Assembly (NCBI GenBank): GCA_022511205.1
Contig: JAFLRY010000005.1
Coordinates: 25,005 to 89,004 of the forward strand
DNA from: Eubacterium sp.
GTDB taxonomy: Bacteria; Bacillota; Clostridia; Oscillospirales; Acutalibacteraceae
Direction: 5' to 3'
Length of the DNA: 64,000 nt
Positions 51,699 through 60,170 of this stretch are shown here, piece by piece. Each line of letters starts with the position of its first letter. Position 1 is the first letter of the stretch. The position numbers and the translations under genes are program-made. Under the pieces are notes generated by a model, which was not told the origin of the DNA, ran no database searches, and was given only the letters and a program-made list of their open reading frames with translations.

Positions 51699-53071
51699 TT
51701 AACGAGCCTTACGTTGTTCAGCTTGAAGTCCTCGATATCGGGTGAAACGCTGTTGCCATTAAAGCGCACAAGCTCAAGATTATCAACGTTTTCCGCATCG
51801 ATCGCGTGCTTATAGCTGTCGCAAAGATTGCCCCAAGTGGTTTTCGTTTTCATTATGGTAACGTCCTTGGCGTTTCTGATGAAGAACGCCGAGTTGCTGT
51901 ACTTCTCAACGCCCCATTCAAGGCAGGGTCTGAGATCGTAAAGTCCGCAAGGCCATTTACTTGTTTTGGTGAGCTCAACACGGCAGTTTTCAAAGGTAAC
52001 GTCCTCGATAAGATTATCGGCGCTGCCGTGGATAAGCACGCCGTTTTCGCCCTTGGCGGTAATATTGAAGAAGCGGATATTCTTGATCTTGCCGCTCTTC
52101 GTGTTTTCATCACGGTTAAAGGTGGTGATCGTAATCGGCTCAGCCGTTCCCCACCAATCGGGGCAGAAGCGGCGTGTCTCAATTATAATATTCGAATAGG
52201 TGACGTTTTCAACGTTGCCGCCGTCACGGATCTGAATAGAAAGTCCTCTGTTTGACCTGCTGATAACGCAGTTTGAAACGATAACGTTTCTGAAATCGCC
52301 AACGCCTTCCGTACCGATCTTTATTGCGGCGGAGGTGGAAATCAGCGTGCAGCCGTCAATGATTACGTTTTCAGTCGGGCCGTATTCGGCGTTGCCCTTT
52401 GAGGTTTTAAGACAAATGCAGTCGTCAGCACACACAACGTGGCAACCTAAAATTCTTACATTCGAGCAATGGTCGGGATCGATACCGTCGCTGTTGGCAA
52501 CGTCAAGATCGTTCAGTATTCTGATCCTGTCGATCAGAACGTCGTCACAACCCGCGGGATGAAGCGTCCAGAACGGAGCGTCAACAACCGTGAAATCCTT
52601 AAAGGTGATATGATTGCTCTTTTCAACATACATAACCGTTGGGCGCGGATAAAATTCGCCCGTAACGTAATACTGATCCTTGCGCTGAACGAAGGAGCGA
52701 CCGTTGGCATCAATAGTACCCTCGCCGCTGATGGTGCAGTTATCCGCCTCATAGCCGTAGATAAACACGAAGCTCGGCTTGCCGGTAACAGGATTGCCGA
52801 TAAGCGCCGTTTTCGGATCATTTATCATCTTGTTTGGGCGTATGTAGCCGTCTATATTCGAGGTGGCCTTTATCGTTGCTCCCTTTTGAATATGAAGATC
52901 AACGTTTTCCTTGAGCTGTATTGAATCGCTGTAAAAAACGTACCCGCTCTGAAGCACTACTCTGCCGCCGCCGTTTTTTGAGCAATCGTCTATGGCGTGT
53001 TGAATAGAAAAGGCATCGTTTGTTTTGCCGTCTCCCATTGCGCCGTAATGTAATACGTTATATTCTTTCAT
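51695..53071 (-). CDS. GH28 family pectinase-like enzyme
   Basis: This is a 458-residue right-handed beta-helix protein of the polygalacturonase family. The start MKEYNVLHYGAMGDGKTND is typical of GH28, with the active-site segment NSDGIDPDHCSNV and CADDCICLKT supplying the three usual Asp residues. The following GHG motif and the RIK motif are not canonical: the corresponding regions read IKIGTEGVGDF and LSIQIRDG. It has no signal peptide, so it would act inside the cell on oligomers. The start is the ATG at 53069-53071. Together with uxuA/uxuB it fits uronic acid use; rhamnogalacturonan hydrolase is an alternative. Confidence 0.85.
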   Translation of the reverse strand: MKEYNVLHYGAMGDGKTNDAFSIQHAIDDCSKNGGGRVVLQSGYVFYSDSIQLKENVDLHIQKGATIKATSNIDGYIRPNKMINDPKTALIGNPVTGKPSFVFIYGYEADNCTISGEGTIDANGRSFVQRKDQYYVTGEFYPRPTVMYVEKSNHITFKDFTVVDAPFWTLHPAGCDDVLIDRIRILNDLDVANSDGIDPDHCSNVRILGCHVVCADDCICLKTSKGNAEYGPTENVIIDGCTLISTSAAIKIGTEGVGDFRNVIVSNCVISRSNRGLSIQIRDGGNVENVTYSNIIIETRRFCPDWWGTAEPITITTFNRDENTKSGKIKNIRFFNITAKGENGVLIHGSADNLIEDVTFENCRVELTKTSKWPCGLYDLRPCLEWGVEKYSNSAFFIRNAKDVTIMKTKTTWGNLCDSYKHAIDAENVDNLELVRFNGNSVSPDIEDFKLNNVRLVK

Positions 53072-53233
53072 TCTTATCACCCGCTTAGTTTTATAGAAAA
53101 ATAATACCATACGAAAAGGGATTTGACAAGTAGATTATATTTATGTTATTATTAATTGCAAAGAATATGTTTTTGCAAAAGCTGCCAGGCATTCCTCAGT
53201 CCAACGGAATGTATGACGGCTGATTTTTTTGCT

Positions 53234-53268
53234 AAAGGTTGAGGGGCAAGCACGAGCCGACTCAGCCT
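53234..53268 (+). repeat. Lone end-like sequence of the structured element
   Basis: AAGGTTGAGGG followed by ACGAGCCGACTCA resembles the end of copy B (AAGGTTGAGGG ... ACAAGCCGCCTCA). No partner end is found nearby. Just upstream a hairpin with CATTCC/GGAATG arms and a T7 run (about 53185-53230) looks like a weak terminator. The sequence ends 19 bases before the FAD gene. Confidence 0.4.
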
Positions 53269-53286
53269 TAGAGATAGGGGTATAAA

Positions 53287-54684
53287 ATGAGAAAATACGA
53301 CGTGGCGATAGTCGGTGCGGGGCCAGCGGGAATTTTCACCGCGCTTGAGATGATAAAAAAGAGCTCTGCCAAAAGCATTATAATCGTTGAAAAGGGCAAA
53401 TCGGTTGAAAACAGAAAATGCCCCAAGGCGAAAACAGGCAAGTGTATGAACTGCAAGCCTTATTGCCATATCACCACCGGCTTTTCCGGCGCGGGCGCGT
53501 TTTCGGACGGCAAGCTTTCCCTTTCCTACGAGGTAGGCGGCGATCTGCCCCAGCTTATCGGCGAGGATTTGGCACAGGAAACCATTGACTACACCGATAA
53601 AATTTATCTTGAATTCGGCGCGGACACCCACGTTGAGGGTATCAGTAATACCGAAGAGGTTAAAGAAATCAGGAAGCGCGCCATTCAGGCAGGCTTGAAG
53701 CTTGTTGACTGCCCTATCCGCCATCTTGGCACGGAAAAGGCGCAGGAGTTGTATTTTTCAATAGAGAAATACCTGATCGCCCATGGCGTTGAAATTATGT
53801 TTGACAGCCAGTGCAACGATCTCATCCTTGACGGTGAAAAATGCCTCGGCGTGAGGGTCGCACACAGAAATTCCAACGCGGAAGAAGAAATCTACGCCGA
53901 TCACACCGTAGTTGCCACAGGCAGACGCGGCGCGGACTGGCTCGAGCAGCTTTGCACGGATCACAACATTGCCCACCAGCCCGGAACGGTCGACATCGGC
54001 GTTCGCGTTGAGGTGCGCAACGAGGTTATCGAAAAGGTAAACCAGGTGCTTTACGAATCAAAGCTGGTCGGCTATCCAAAGCCCTTTAAAAACAAGGTGC
54101 GCACTTTCTGCCAGAATCCCGGCGGCTTCGTGGCTCAGGAGAATTACGACAATGATCTTGCCGTTGTTAACGGTCATTCGTACAAGGAGCTTAAGAGCGA
54201 CAACACCAATCTTGCGATCCTCTGCTCCCACAATTTCACCGAGCCCTTTAATCAACCTATCGCCTACGCTCAGAAAGTCGGCGAGCTGACCAATATGCTC
54301 GGCGCAGGTCATATCCTCGTTCAGCGCTTCGGCGATATTTTAGACGGCAAGCGCACCTGGCAAAAGGAGCTTTCCCGCTCAAATCTCAAGCCCACGCTTC
54401 CCGATGCAGTTGCCGGCGATATCACCGCCGCAATGCCTTACAGAGCAATGATAAACATCATCAATTTTATTCAGGCGGTGGACCACGTTGTACCGGGCTT
54501 CGCGGGGCCTGAAACCCTGCTTTACAGCCCTGAGCTGAAATTCTATTCCAACAGAGTGAAAATGGATACGGATTTCAATACCAACATTGAGGGTCTTCAC
54601 TGCCTCGGCGACTCCAGCGGCTGGACGAGAGGACTTATGATGGCCAGCGTTCACGGCGTTTTAATGGGAAGAATTCTCGCGTAA
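53287..54684 (+). CDS. FAD-dependent oxidoreductase, COG2509 type
   Basis: This is a 465-residue flavoprotein. The FAD-binding start VAIVGAGPAGIFTALEMI is near residue 6, then a Cys-rich stretch KCPKAKTGKCMNCKPYC with five Cys, GFSGAGAFSDGKLSL, and the second dinucleotide motif VVATGRRGADW. The C-terminal part ends GDSSGWTRGLMMASVHGVL. This matches the COG2509 family of uncharacterised FAD-dependent dehydrogenases. The Cys cluster near the FAD site could hold an iron-sulphur centre. AGGGG precedes the ATG and a terminator follows. Confidence 0.9.
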   Translation: MRKYDVAIVGAGPAGIFTALEMIKKSSAKSIIIVEKGKSVENRKCPKAKTGKCMNCKPYCHITTGFSGAGAFSDGKLSLSYEVGGDLPQLIGEDLAQETIDYTDKIYLEFGADTHVEGISNTEEVKEIRKRAIQAGLKLVDCPIRHLGTEKAQELYFSIEKYLIAHGVEIMFDSQCNDLILDGEKCLGVRVAHRNSNAEEEIYADHTVVATGRRGADWLEQLCTDHNIAHQPGTVDIGVRVEVRNEVIEKVNQVLYESKLVGYPKPFKNKVRTFCQNPGGFVAQENYDNDLAVVNGHSYKELKSDNTNLAILCSHNFTEPFNQPIAYAQKVGELTNMLGAGHILVQRFGDILDGKRTWQKELSRSNLKPTLPDAVAGDITAAMPYRAMINIINFIQAVDHVVPGFAGPETLLYSPELKFYSNRVKMDTDFNTNIEGLHCLGDSSGWTRGLMMASVHGVLMGRILA

Positions 54685-54735
54685 TCATATTGAATCATCG
54701 CTTGCCTCTTAATTTCTTGCCTTCTAATTCCCTTC

Positions 54736-54763
54736 CCTCCCCTAAAATAGGGGAGGTTTTTTT
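54736..54763 (+). terminator. Terminator after the FAD oxidoreductase
   Basis: CCTCCCCTA and TAGGGGAGG pair around AAA, followed by T7, 51 bases after the stop. Confidence 0.92.
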
Positions 54764-54812
54764 GCGTCTGACGGCGCGGGGCTTTTAAATATCTTTTGCC
54801 ACTGGCGTGGCA

Positions 54813-54972
54813 GGCTGAATATTTTTAATTTTTTATATTTGCCGCTGCCGCGGCAGGGCGTTACTCTCTTTCGTGTTACGCAAGAGAGTAATCAGAGAAA
54901 GCAATTCAAGGGGAGATTTCGCTACGCTCAATAGTCCTCTTAAAAATCCCCTTTCCTTTTTCGGCGCGCGCC
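54813..54972 (+). repeat. Hairpin-rich repeat family 2, copy 1
   Basis: This stretch holds a CTGCCGCGGCAG palindrome (54845), the hairpin TTACTCTCTT (54861) with AAGAGAGTAA (54882), then CAGAGAAAGCAATTCAAGGGGA, a second foldable stretch ending AAATCCCCTTT, and the GC palindrome GGCGCGCGCC (54963). A second, inverted copy lies at 58268-58444. The rest of the gap to 55113 shows a TGCCAC/GTGGCA hairpin on the left and nothing else recognisable before the DegV start. Confidence 0.8.
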
Positions 54973-55113
54973 GATAGTTCCAAACCGCTCGTCAAATAAT
55001 GAACAATTTGTAAAAGGTGGACCGCGTGCGGGCGCTTTCTGCCTTTTTTTGTTGACTTATTTACAATAAGGGGTTTATAATACTGTTGGAATAATTGATA
55101 AGGAAATGAACTT

Positions 55114-55974
55114 ATGTCATATAAAATCGTTGTTGATTCCTGCTGTGATCTTACAGAGGAAATGAAAAACTGGAGCAATCTTGCGGTAGTACCTATGACT
55201 CTGCAGATCGGCGACTATATAATACAGGACGATGAAAGCTTCGACCAGGAGGATTTCATCAGGCGAATGGTTTCAAGCACGGTGCTTGCGAAATCCGCCT
55301 GCCCGTCTCCCGAGGCGTTCGCTAAGGCGTGTGAGGGCGATGAGGACGAAGTGTATCTCATCACCATTACCGATAAGCTCAGCGGCTGCTATAACAGCGC
55401 CGTTCAGGGCGTTGCCCTTTATCACGAGGAGCATCCCGACAGCGGCAAAAAGCTCCACGTTTTCAACTCCCTTGCTACCGCAGGGCTTGAAACCCTTATG
55501 GCATATAAAATCAAAGAGCTTGCCGAAAACGGCACTCCATTTGAGGAGCTCGTTGCCGCAGTGGAAGAATACTGCGTTAAGCATTGCTCGCTTTACTTCT
55601 GCCTTGAAAGCATGGACGCGCTCAAGGGCAACGGCAGGCTTTATAATCTCGGCGCGAAGGTTATCGAAGCGCTTCACGTTAAGATCATCGGCAGGCGCAC
55701 CGATTACGGCAACATTTCCGTTGGCGGAAAGGATTTCACCACCAACCGCGTTTTAGCAAAAACCGTTGACCTGATAGTTAAGGACACGGCGGGTTGCGAT
55801 TTAAGTGATAAAACGATTTACATCAGCGAGGTCTGCTGTATGGAAAAGGCGGAAAAGATCGCGGCCATGGTCAAAGAAAAGCTTAATTTCGGCGAAGTTA
55901 CGATTTTAAAAGCCAGCGGTCTCAATTCCCTCTATGCTTCAAACGACGGCGTCATCATTTCGTATTCAAAATAA
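55114..55974 (+). CDS. DegV family fatty-acid-binding protein
   Basis: This is a 286-residue DegV-fold protein. It starts with MSYKIVVDSCCDLTEEM, contains KSACPSPEAFAKA, ITITDKLSGCYNSA and NSLATAGLETL in the typical order, and ends GLNSLYASNDGVIISY. DegV proteins bind a fatty acid in a deep pocket and in several Bacillota act as FakB, presenting fatty acid to the kinase FakA. No fakA is nearby. AAGGA precedes the ATG and a strong terminator follows. Confidence 0.93.
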   Translation: MSYKIVVDSCCDLTEEMKNWSNLAVVPMTLQIGDYIIQDDESFDQEDFIRRMVSSTVLAKSACPSPEAFAKACEGDEDEVYLITITDKLSGCYNSAVQGVALYHEEHPDSGKKLHVFNSLATAGLETLMAYKIKELAENGTPFEELVAAVEEYCVKHCSLYFCLESMDALKGNGRLYNLGAKVIEALHVKIIGRRTDYGNISVGGKDFTTNRVLAKTVDLIVKDTAGCDLSDKTIYISEVCCMEKAEKIAAMVKEKLNFGEVTILKASGLNSLYASNDGVIISYSK

Positions 55975-55984
55975 ATAATATTAA

Positions 55985-56017
55985 AAGCCTCGGTATCGTG
56001 CGATACCGAGGCTTTTT
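55985..56017 (+). terminator. Terminator after degV
   Basis: AAGCCTCGGTATCG and CGATACCGAGGCTT form a 14-base stem with a two-base tip, followed by TTTG and later T-rich bases. Confidence 0.92.
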
Positions 56018-56042
56018 GTTTTTCTTTAATGGAATTTTTTAA

Positions 56043-56351
56043 TTAGTGTTTATTCATTAGCCTTCCGATTTCAAGATACAAATCTTTTTTGTCCGCGGAT
56101 AACCTTGAAAAAATATTCAGTAAACGCTGTTCCTCCTGCGAAATCTCTTTTTTAGTATAGTTGTTAAGCAAAAAATCTGTAGTCACGTTAAAATAATTCG
56201 CAATCGCAACGAGTGTATTAAAGTCCGGCTCACGAAGATTTCTGATATAATTTCCAAGCGTTGTGGGGGCTATATTCAGCGCCTCAGCAACCTCTTTTTG
56301 AGTTTTATCGTTATCTTCAATTAAACAACGTAATGTGTTTCCGAACTCCAT
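56043..56351 (-). CDS. XRE family transcriptional regulator
   Basis: This is a 102-residue Cro/CI-type regulator. Residues 1-62 hold the helix-turn-helix (KTQKEVAEALNIAPTTLGNYIRNLREPD), and the last 35 residues a short helical extension. The start is the ATG at 56349-56351 with GAGGTG six bases upstream; a GTG three codons earlier falls inside that site. It is divergent from the acyl-CoA synthetase with about 120 bases between, so it may control that gene. An unusually AT-rich spacer (TATTATTGTT) lies in front. Confidence 0.88.
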   Translation of the reverse strand: MEFGNTLRCLIEDNDKTQKEVAEALNIAPTTLGNYIRNLREPDFNTLVAIANYFNVTTDFLLNNYTKKEISQEEQRLLNIFSRLSADKKDLYLEIGRLMNKH

Positions 56352-56472
56352 TTCGTTCACCTCAACAATAATATAACATTATTGTTCCTTTATATAGGCG
56401 CATTATCCACGCACCGTGTTGACAATCCACGATATGAACGATATAATATTCAAAAAGAAAGGAAGGTTGAAT

Positions 56473-58203
56473 ATGAGACCCGAGCAAATCAAAGCACTGA
56501 AAGAAAAAGTATTGAAAATTACACAACCCGGAGAAATCGAAAAACACTTTGAAATTGAAACTCCGTACAACAGATTTAAGAGTACGGCAAATGAATTTCC
56601 AAACAATAACGCTCTACTTTATTTTGGCAATTCATTTACTTACAAAGAATCGCTGGCTATAGTAGACATTATGGCTAAAGGCTTTGCAGAAATAGGAATT
56701 AAAAGAAATGATGTAGTAACCGTTAGTCTGCTTGCTACTCCATATGCAATAATGGCATTTTATGCCTTAACGAAAATAGGCGCTATTTTACATTTGGTAA
56801 ACTGTTCTGCAAGCATTGCAGAAATTGAAAGAGAAATGTCTAATTTCACCACAAAATTTTTCGTTGCTAATGACATCTTTTGTTCAGCAGAAATGAGGAC
56901 GATGTTAAAAAGTCTGGGAATAGAAAAGATTGTGGCAACATCTCTTTTAGACGGAATGCCTAAAAATCTCAATGAATTTAAAATTAAATATGCAATAGTT
57001 GAAAAACTCAAAGGAATAAAGAAACAAGAATTTGACGGAGTAAATCTGTTGTCAATGCAACAAATATTAGATATCGGTAAAACAAGCAATTTGAAAATAA
57101 TTTCAACATTTGAACCAAATACAATGGCTACTATTGCATATACAAGCGGTTCTACAGGAGATAGCAAGGCAGTAGTTGCGACTAACGAAGCAATTGATTC
57201 AATGGTTTATATGATCGGGTTAACTGAAGAAACTATCAAACCGGGAGATGTTGCTTTCACCTCATTTCCCTTGTGGATATACTATTCGCTTGTCAATATG
57301 ATTCACGAACCTTTAAATTTAGGAGCGGCAATAGCAGTCGATCCACTATTTGATCCAAAGAATTTCACTAAAATCAATAAGATATATAAATTCAATCATT
57401 GGCAAACTATTCCTCCATACATAAAATCAATAGTGCAGCAACATAAAAAGACCGATTGTTCAAGATGGAAAAGAATTCTGACGGGCGGAGACGCATTAGC
57501 AGATGAAATAAAAATATTAGCTGACAAGTATATAAAGGAAAATGGTGGTACGGCAACTGTTGAACAAGGTTACGGTGCAACTGAAGTCTTGGGCGGATTT
57601 GCATATTGTTACAATGAAAATCCTACTTTAGGTTCAGTAGGTATTCCCGCGATCGGTTCTTTTGTTAAAGTATTAGATATTGATTCAAAGGAAAAGCTAA
57701 AATGCAATGAAACAGGGGTGGCGTATATACATACACCAACACTTATGAAGGAATACTATGGCAATCCTGAGGCGACTGCTCATAATCTCGTGACAGATGA
57801 AAACGGCGTTGTATGGTACAACACCGAAGATCTGGTTCACGTCAACGAACGAGGGGAAATATTCCTTGACGGAAGAATAAGGCGCATCGTTTTAACGCTT
57901 GATAAGGAAGGCAATCCCACGAAAATAATTCCGGACAGAGTAAAAAAAGAGCTTTTGCATAACGATGCCGTTGACAAATGCGAGGTAATAACAATTCCGG
58001 ACAGCGTTAAAGAAAACGTGGCTGTTGCCTTCGTTGTGAAATCAGCTGAGGTTTCGAAAGAAGAATTGCTTGCTTACTGCGCCGCAAACGTGCCGGAATA
58101 TATGGTGCCTGTTGATATCGTTTTCATTGACGATATCCCTCTCACTCCCGCCAAAAAGCCGGACTTAAAAGCCTTGGAAAATACATATCAAGAAAAAAAG
58201 TAA
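56473..58203 (+). CDS. AMP-binding acyl-CoA synthetase-like enzyme
   Basis: This is a 576-residue ANL adenylating enzyme. The P-loop is AYTSGSTGDSKAVV, the A5 motif GYGATEVLGG, the A7/A8 region YNTEDLVHVNERGEIFLDGRIRRI and the C-terminal catalytic Lys in PLTPAKKPD. It should activate a carboxylate to the acyl-adenylate; without adjacent carrier protein or thioesterase the substrate is unknown. AAGGAAGG lies before the ATG at 56473. The first two thirds are much more AT-rich than neighbouring genes, while the last 400 bases return to normal composition, suggesting a mosaic or acquired gene. Confidence 0.9.
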   Translation: MRPEQIKALKEKVLKITQPGEIEKHFEIETPYNRFKSTANEFPNNNALLYFGNSFTYKESLAIVDIMAKGFAEIGIKRNDVVTVSLLATPYAIMAFYALTKIGAILHLVNCSASIAEIEREMSNFTTKFFVANDIFCSAEMRTMLKSLGIEKIVATSLLDGMPKNLNEFKIKYAIVEKLKGIKKQEFDGVNLLSMQQILDIGKTSNLKIISTFEPNTMATIAYTSGSTGDSKAVVATNEAIDSMVYMIGLTEETIKPGDVAFTSFPLWIYYSLVNMIHEPLNLGAAIAVDPLFDPKNFTKINKIYKFNHWQTIPPYIKSIVQQHKKTDCSRWKRILTGGDALADEIKILADKYIKENGGTATVEQGYGATEVLGGFAYCYNENPTLGSVGIPAIGSFVKVLDIDSKEKLKCNETGVAYIHTPTLMKEYYGNPEATAHNLVTDENGVVWYNTEDLVHVNERGEIFLDGRIRRIVLTLDKEGNPTKIIPDRVKKELLHNDAVDKCEVITIPDSVKENVAVAFVVKSAEVSKEELLAYCAANVPEYMVPVDIVFIDDIPLTPAKKPDLKALENTYQEKK

Positions 58204-58213
58204 ATATATAATC

Positions 58214-58244
58214 AAAACGGCTTGGAAAATTCCAAGCCGTTTTT
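58214..58244 (+). terminator. Terminator after the acyl-CoA synthetase
   Basis: AACGGCTTGGAA and TTCCAAGCCGTT pair around AA, followed by TTTG. A-tracts on the other side allow bidirectional use. Confidence 0.92.
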
Positions 58245-58267
58245 GTTATTCATTTCGTTTTCTGCCT

Positions 58268-58444
58268 GCGGCGCAGTGCGCAACGTGCGCGCGCCGCAAC
58301 AATAAAGGGGATTTTCAAGGGGACTTGAGCGTCTTGCGCTCACTCCCCTTGAATTGCTTTCTCTGGTTACTCTCTTTTGCAACACAAAAGAGAGTAACAC
58401 CCCTGCGGTAGCAGAAACAAATAAAATAATAAAGTTTTCTCAGC
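58268..58444 (-). repeat. Hairpin-rich repeat family 2, copy 2 (inverted)
   Basis: This is an inverted relative of the repeat at 54813-54972. The main hairpin is GTTACTCTCTTTTG (58366) with CAAAAGAGAGTAAC (58385), longer than in copy 1; CAAGGGGA and TCCCCTTG form a second helix, and a GC-rich foldable block (58268-58298) replaces the GGCGCGCGCC palindrome. It fills the gap between convergent acyl-CoA synthetase and hydG genes. Open frames across it are incidental. Confidence 0.8.
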
Positions 58445-58476
58445 CGCGGAAGCGGTAAAATATTTTATATATTTTT

Positions 58477-59898
58477 TTAAAATCTAAAATCTCTGTCTCC
58501 GTTTTCGATCTTAACAAGTCGCTCGCGCACGATATCCTTAACCTTTTCCTTGCCGATATTGTCTATCTCTTTTTCGATCATCTCTTCGCCGATCTTGCGT
58601 GTGTCCTCGCTGGCGTAATCCATAAGGAATTCCTTAAGGGTCATCAGCGCGTTGGGGTGGCAGCAGTTTTGGATCTGCCCCGATTTGCAAAGGCTCATAA
58701 AGCGGTCGCCGGTTCTGCCCTCTCTGTAGCAGGCGGTGCAGAAAGAGGGAATATAGCCCGCCCTCATAAGCCAGTTTACTACCTCGTCAAGGGTTCTGTT
58801 GTCCGAAACGTCGAACTGCTCAGTATCGTGGGGGCGCTCCTCCTCACAGTAGCCGCCAACGGAGGTTCTCGAACCGCCGCTGATCTGGCTTACGCCGAGA
58901 CGGATTATCTTTTCGCGCACCTCGGCCGTCTCTCTCGTGGAAACGATCATTCCCGTGTAAGGCACGGCGATACGGATACAGGCGGCAATTTTGCAGAACA
59001 TTTCATCGCTCAGCGAATTATCAAATTCGTTCGGATCAATATCATCAGCTCTCTTAACTCTGGGAACGCTGATGGTGTGAGGTCCTACTCCGTGGACAGC
59101 CTCAAGATGCTCCGCGTGCATAAGAAGCCCCGCAAACTCATAGCGGTAGCTGTCAAGCCCGAAAAGCACGCCGATACCAACGTCGTCAATTCCGCCGTCC
59201 ATAGCTCTGTCCATAGCCTCGGTGTGGTAATCGTAATTATGCTTCGGTCCGGTGGGGTGAAGTCTCTCGTAGTTTTCCTTATGGTAGGTCTCCTGAAAGA
59301 GAATATAAGTACCTATTCCCGCATCCTTGAGCTTTCTGTAATTCTCGACTGTAGTGGCGGCAATATTCACGTTCACGCGGCGGATCGCGCCGTTTTTGTG
59401 CTTTATGGAATAGATCGTCTTAATGCAATCCAGGATATACTCAATGGGGTTGTTTACGGGGTCTTCGCCCGCTTCGATCGCAAGGCGCTTGTGACCCATA
59501 TCCTGAAGGGCGATAACCTCCTTGGCAACCTCCTCCTGCGTTAATTTCTTTCTTGGGATATGCTTGTTTTTAAGATGATATGGGCAGTAGAGACAGCCGT
59601 TCACGCAGTAGTTCGAAAGGTAAAGCGGCGCGAACATTACGATTCTGTTGCCGTAAAAATCCTTTTTGATCTGCTCCGCAAGGTCGTAAATTTCCTCGGT
59701 TTTCTGCTTGTCCTCACAAGCGAGCAACACGCTTGCCTCCCTGTGGGAAAGCCCCTTTCTTTCCTTTGCCTTTTCAAGAATTTCATCAATGAGCTTGATA
59801 TCGTTTTTATGCTCGTCCGCATAAGCGAGGGTATCAAGAATTTCCTCGTGGCTGATGAATTCCTCTGCCTTTAATGATTTCGGATCGTACTTTGCCAT
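58477..59898 (-). CDS. hydG: [FeFe]-hydrogenase maturase HydG
   Basis: This is a 473-residue radical SAM tyrosine lyase that produces the CO and cyanide ligands of the H-cluster. The radical SAM motif is CVNGCLYC (near residue 95), and the C-terminal auxiliary cluster motif is CTACYREGRTGDRF with a third Cys about 22 residues on (LCKSGQ), followed by NCCHPNALMT. The C-terminal extension separates it from ThiH. HydE, HydF and a hydrogenase are not in the window. It is preceded by a structured leader (59899-60050). It implies hydrogen metabolism of an anaerobe. Confidence 0.94.
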   Translation of the reverse strand: MAKYDPKSLKAEEFISHEEILDTLAYADEHKNDIKLIDEILEKAKERKGLSHREASVLLACEDKQKTEEIYDLAEQIKKDFYGNRIVMFAPLYLSNYCVNGCLYCPYHLKNKHIPRKKLTQEEVAKEVIALQDMGHKRLAIEAGEDPVNNPIEYILDCIKTIYSIKHKNGAIRRVNVNIAATTVENYRKLKDAGIGTYILFQETYHKENYERLHPTGPKHNYDYHTEAMDRAMDGGIDDVGIGVLFGLDSYRYEFAGLLMHAEHLEAVHGVGPHTISVPRVKRADDIDPNEFDNSLSDEMFCKIAACIRIAVPYTGMIVSTRETAEVREKIIRLGVSQISGGSRTSVGGYCEEERPHDTEQFDVSDNRTLDEVVNWLMRAGYIPSFCTACYREGRTGDRFMSLCKSGQIQNCCHPNALMTLKEFLMDYASEDTRKIGEEMIEKEIDNIGKEKVKDIVRERLVKIENGDRDFRF

Positions 59899-60050
59899 AC
59901 TGTATTCTCTCCTTAAAAAACGAAAACCACGCCCGAAAGAGCGCAGTTTAACAATAGTTGTTATTATTCGCGCACTTTCGGTCAGGGCTGACAGGGTCGA
60001 GGAAGTCGAACCCTGACGCGCTTTCCGTCAGATTGTATTATTTGTTTTTT
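59899..60050 (-). promoter_or_regulatory. Structured leader upstream of hydG
   Basis: On the minus strand, after an AT-rich promoter-like stretch (TGGACT-18-TAGAAT), the leader holds CTGAC...GTCAG, then GTCAGGG that can pair with either of two later CCCTG segments. A hairpin CCGAAAGTGCGC with GCGCTCTTTCGG (one mismatch) is followed by GTGGTTTTCGTTTTTT, a terminator-like end 20 bases before the ribosome site AAGGAGAG. Alternative pairing of these arms suggests an attenuator. A sequence resembling an end of the structured element (GGTCGAGGAAGTCGAACCC, plus 59996-60013) is embedded in it. Confidence 0.5.
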
Positions 60051-60133
60051 CCGGTTGCATATTCTATCACAATTATATCAAAAAGTCCACATAAAAACGA
60101 AAAAACATCAAATAAATTATTGCCAAATCTTTA

Positions 60134-60162
60134 TTGATTTAATTTTGAATTAAATATATACT
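60134..60162 (+). promoter_or_regulatory. Promoter of the RluA-like gene, probably leaderless
   Basis: TTGATT (60134) and TATACT (60157) are 17 bases apart. The -10 ends nine bases before the ATG at 60171, so the transcript would start at or next to the start codon. No ribosome binding site precedes the ATG. Confidence 0.62.
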
Positions 60163-60170
60163 TAAATCGT

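Noticed and set aside
53152..53724. 190-codon frame on the minus strand
   Set aside because: It lies opposite the FAD oxidoreductase start and lacks a ribosome site.
58212..58400. 61-codon frame on the minus strand
   Set aside because: It translates the terminator and repeat family 2; similar frames would arise at every copy.
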